A stretch of 51,424 bases of DNA from Crocinitomicaceae bacterium (GTDB lineage: Bacteria > Bacteroidota > Bacteroidia > Flavobacteriales_D > Parvicellaceae): the NCBI GenBank assembly GCA_002716065.1, contig PAZE01000051.1, positions 1 to 51,424 of the forward strand. Direction: 5' to 3'. The notes below the pieces were generated by a model that was not told the DNA's origin, did not search any database, and saw only the letters and a program-made list of their open reading frames with translations. The position numbers and the translations under genes were made by a program. This document shows positions 51,409 through 51,424 of this stretch, piece after piece (the first letter of the stretch is position 1; every line of letters starts with the position of its first letter).

Positions 51409-51424
51409 GTTTTAATCATAGTAA

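Overview
The window looks like AT-rich chromosomal DNA of a marine member of the Bacteroidetes, most likely order Flavobacteriales. The evidence is a type IX secretion C-terminal sorting domain, promoter elements of the TTG...TAnnTTTG type, a green-tuned flavobacterial proteorhodopsin, TonB-dependent uptake under a TPP riboswitch, and many small lipoproteins with Cys lipoboxes. No rRNA, tRNA, CRISPR array, transposase or integrase was seen, and no gene-free stretch exceeds about 260 bases.

Layout. 1-3337 (minus) is a LolA-like/FtsX/FtsX/ATPase lipoprotein-export type ABC operon in which the first permease carries an apparent frameshift. 3399-7197 (plus) holds an ABC-F protein and BipA/TypA. 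7272-8066 is proteorhodopsin. 8780-12023 is an envelope block (YceI, LemA, two TPM proteins, a CAP protein, a small lipoprotein). 12108-16690 (minus) is GMC oxidoreductase, fatty-acid hydroxylase, CapA-like and metallo-beta-lactamase-fold genes. 16771-20304 (minus) is a tight operon of pyruvoyl-tetrahydropterin synthase, FolE, SRPBCC protein, SDR and photolyase. Proteorhodopsin and this photolyase/pterin operon share the same repeated TTTGTTTAAC element with identical spacing in their upstream regions, which suggests one light-responsive regulon.

20439-23986 (plus) encodes a PnuC-type transporter, a NadR-like kinase, a TPP riboswitch with a 15-codon leader ORF, and a TonB receptor. 24009-25893 is a divergent methionine gamma-lyase-like enzyme and an Lrp regulator. 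25873-29491 holds a deacetylase-like/membrane protein pair and a membrane-protein/XRE module preceded by three evenly spaced palindromes. 29494-38974 contains a large T9SS beta-propeller protein, a cold-shock protein, a GreA-like factor, RluF, a CIA30 protein and an AsmA-like protein.

39476-44752 is a metal-homeostasis cluster: a second FolE, MerC, a SEC-C mini-protein, a CobW GTPase, Mog, an NTF2-like protein and a CzcO-like flavoprotein. Three TGCAAC-N3-(G/T)TTGCA palindromes precede its transcription units and resemble Zur/Fur-family operators.

45010-51424 appears to be an accessory cassette region. All genes are on the minus strand and are separated by imperfect attC-like inverted repeats at 45861-45930, 46442-46511 and 51355-51408. 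The last cassette is a restriction-modification-like operon with two tandem methylase-family proteins and a helicase that is split by one in-frame TAA. The points most worth following up are the shared light motif, the Zur-like palindromes and the attC-like cassette array.
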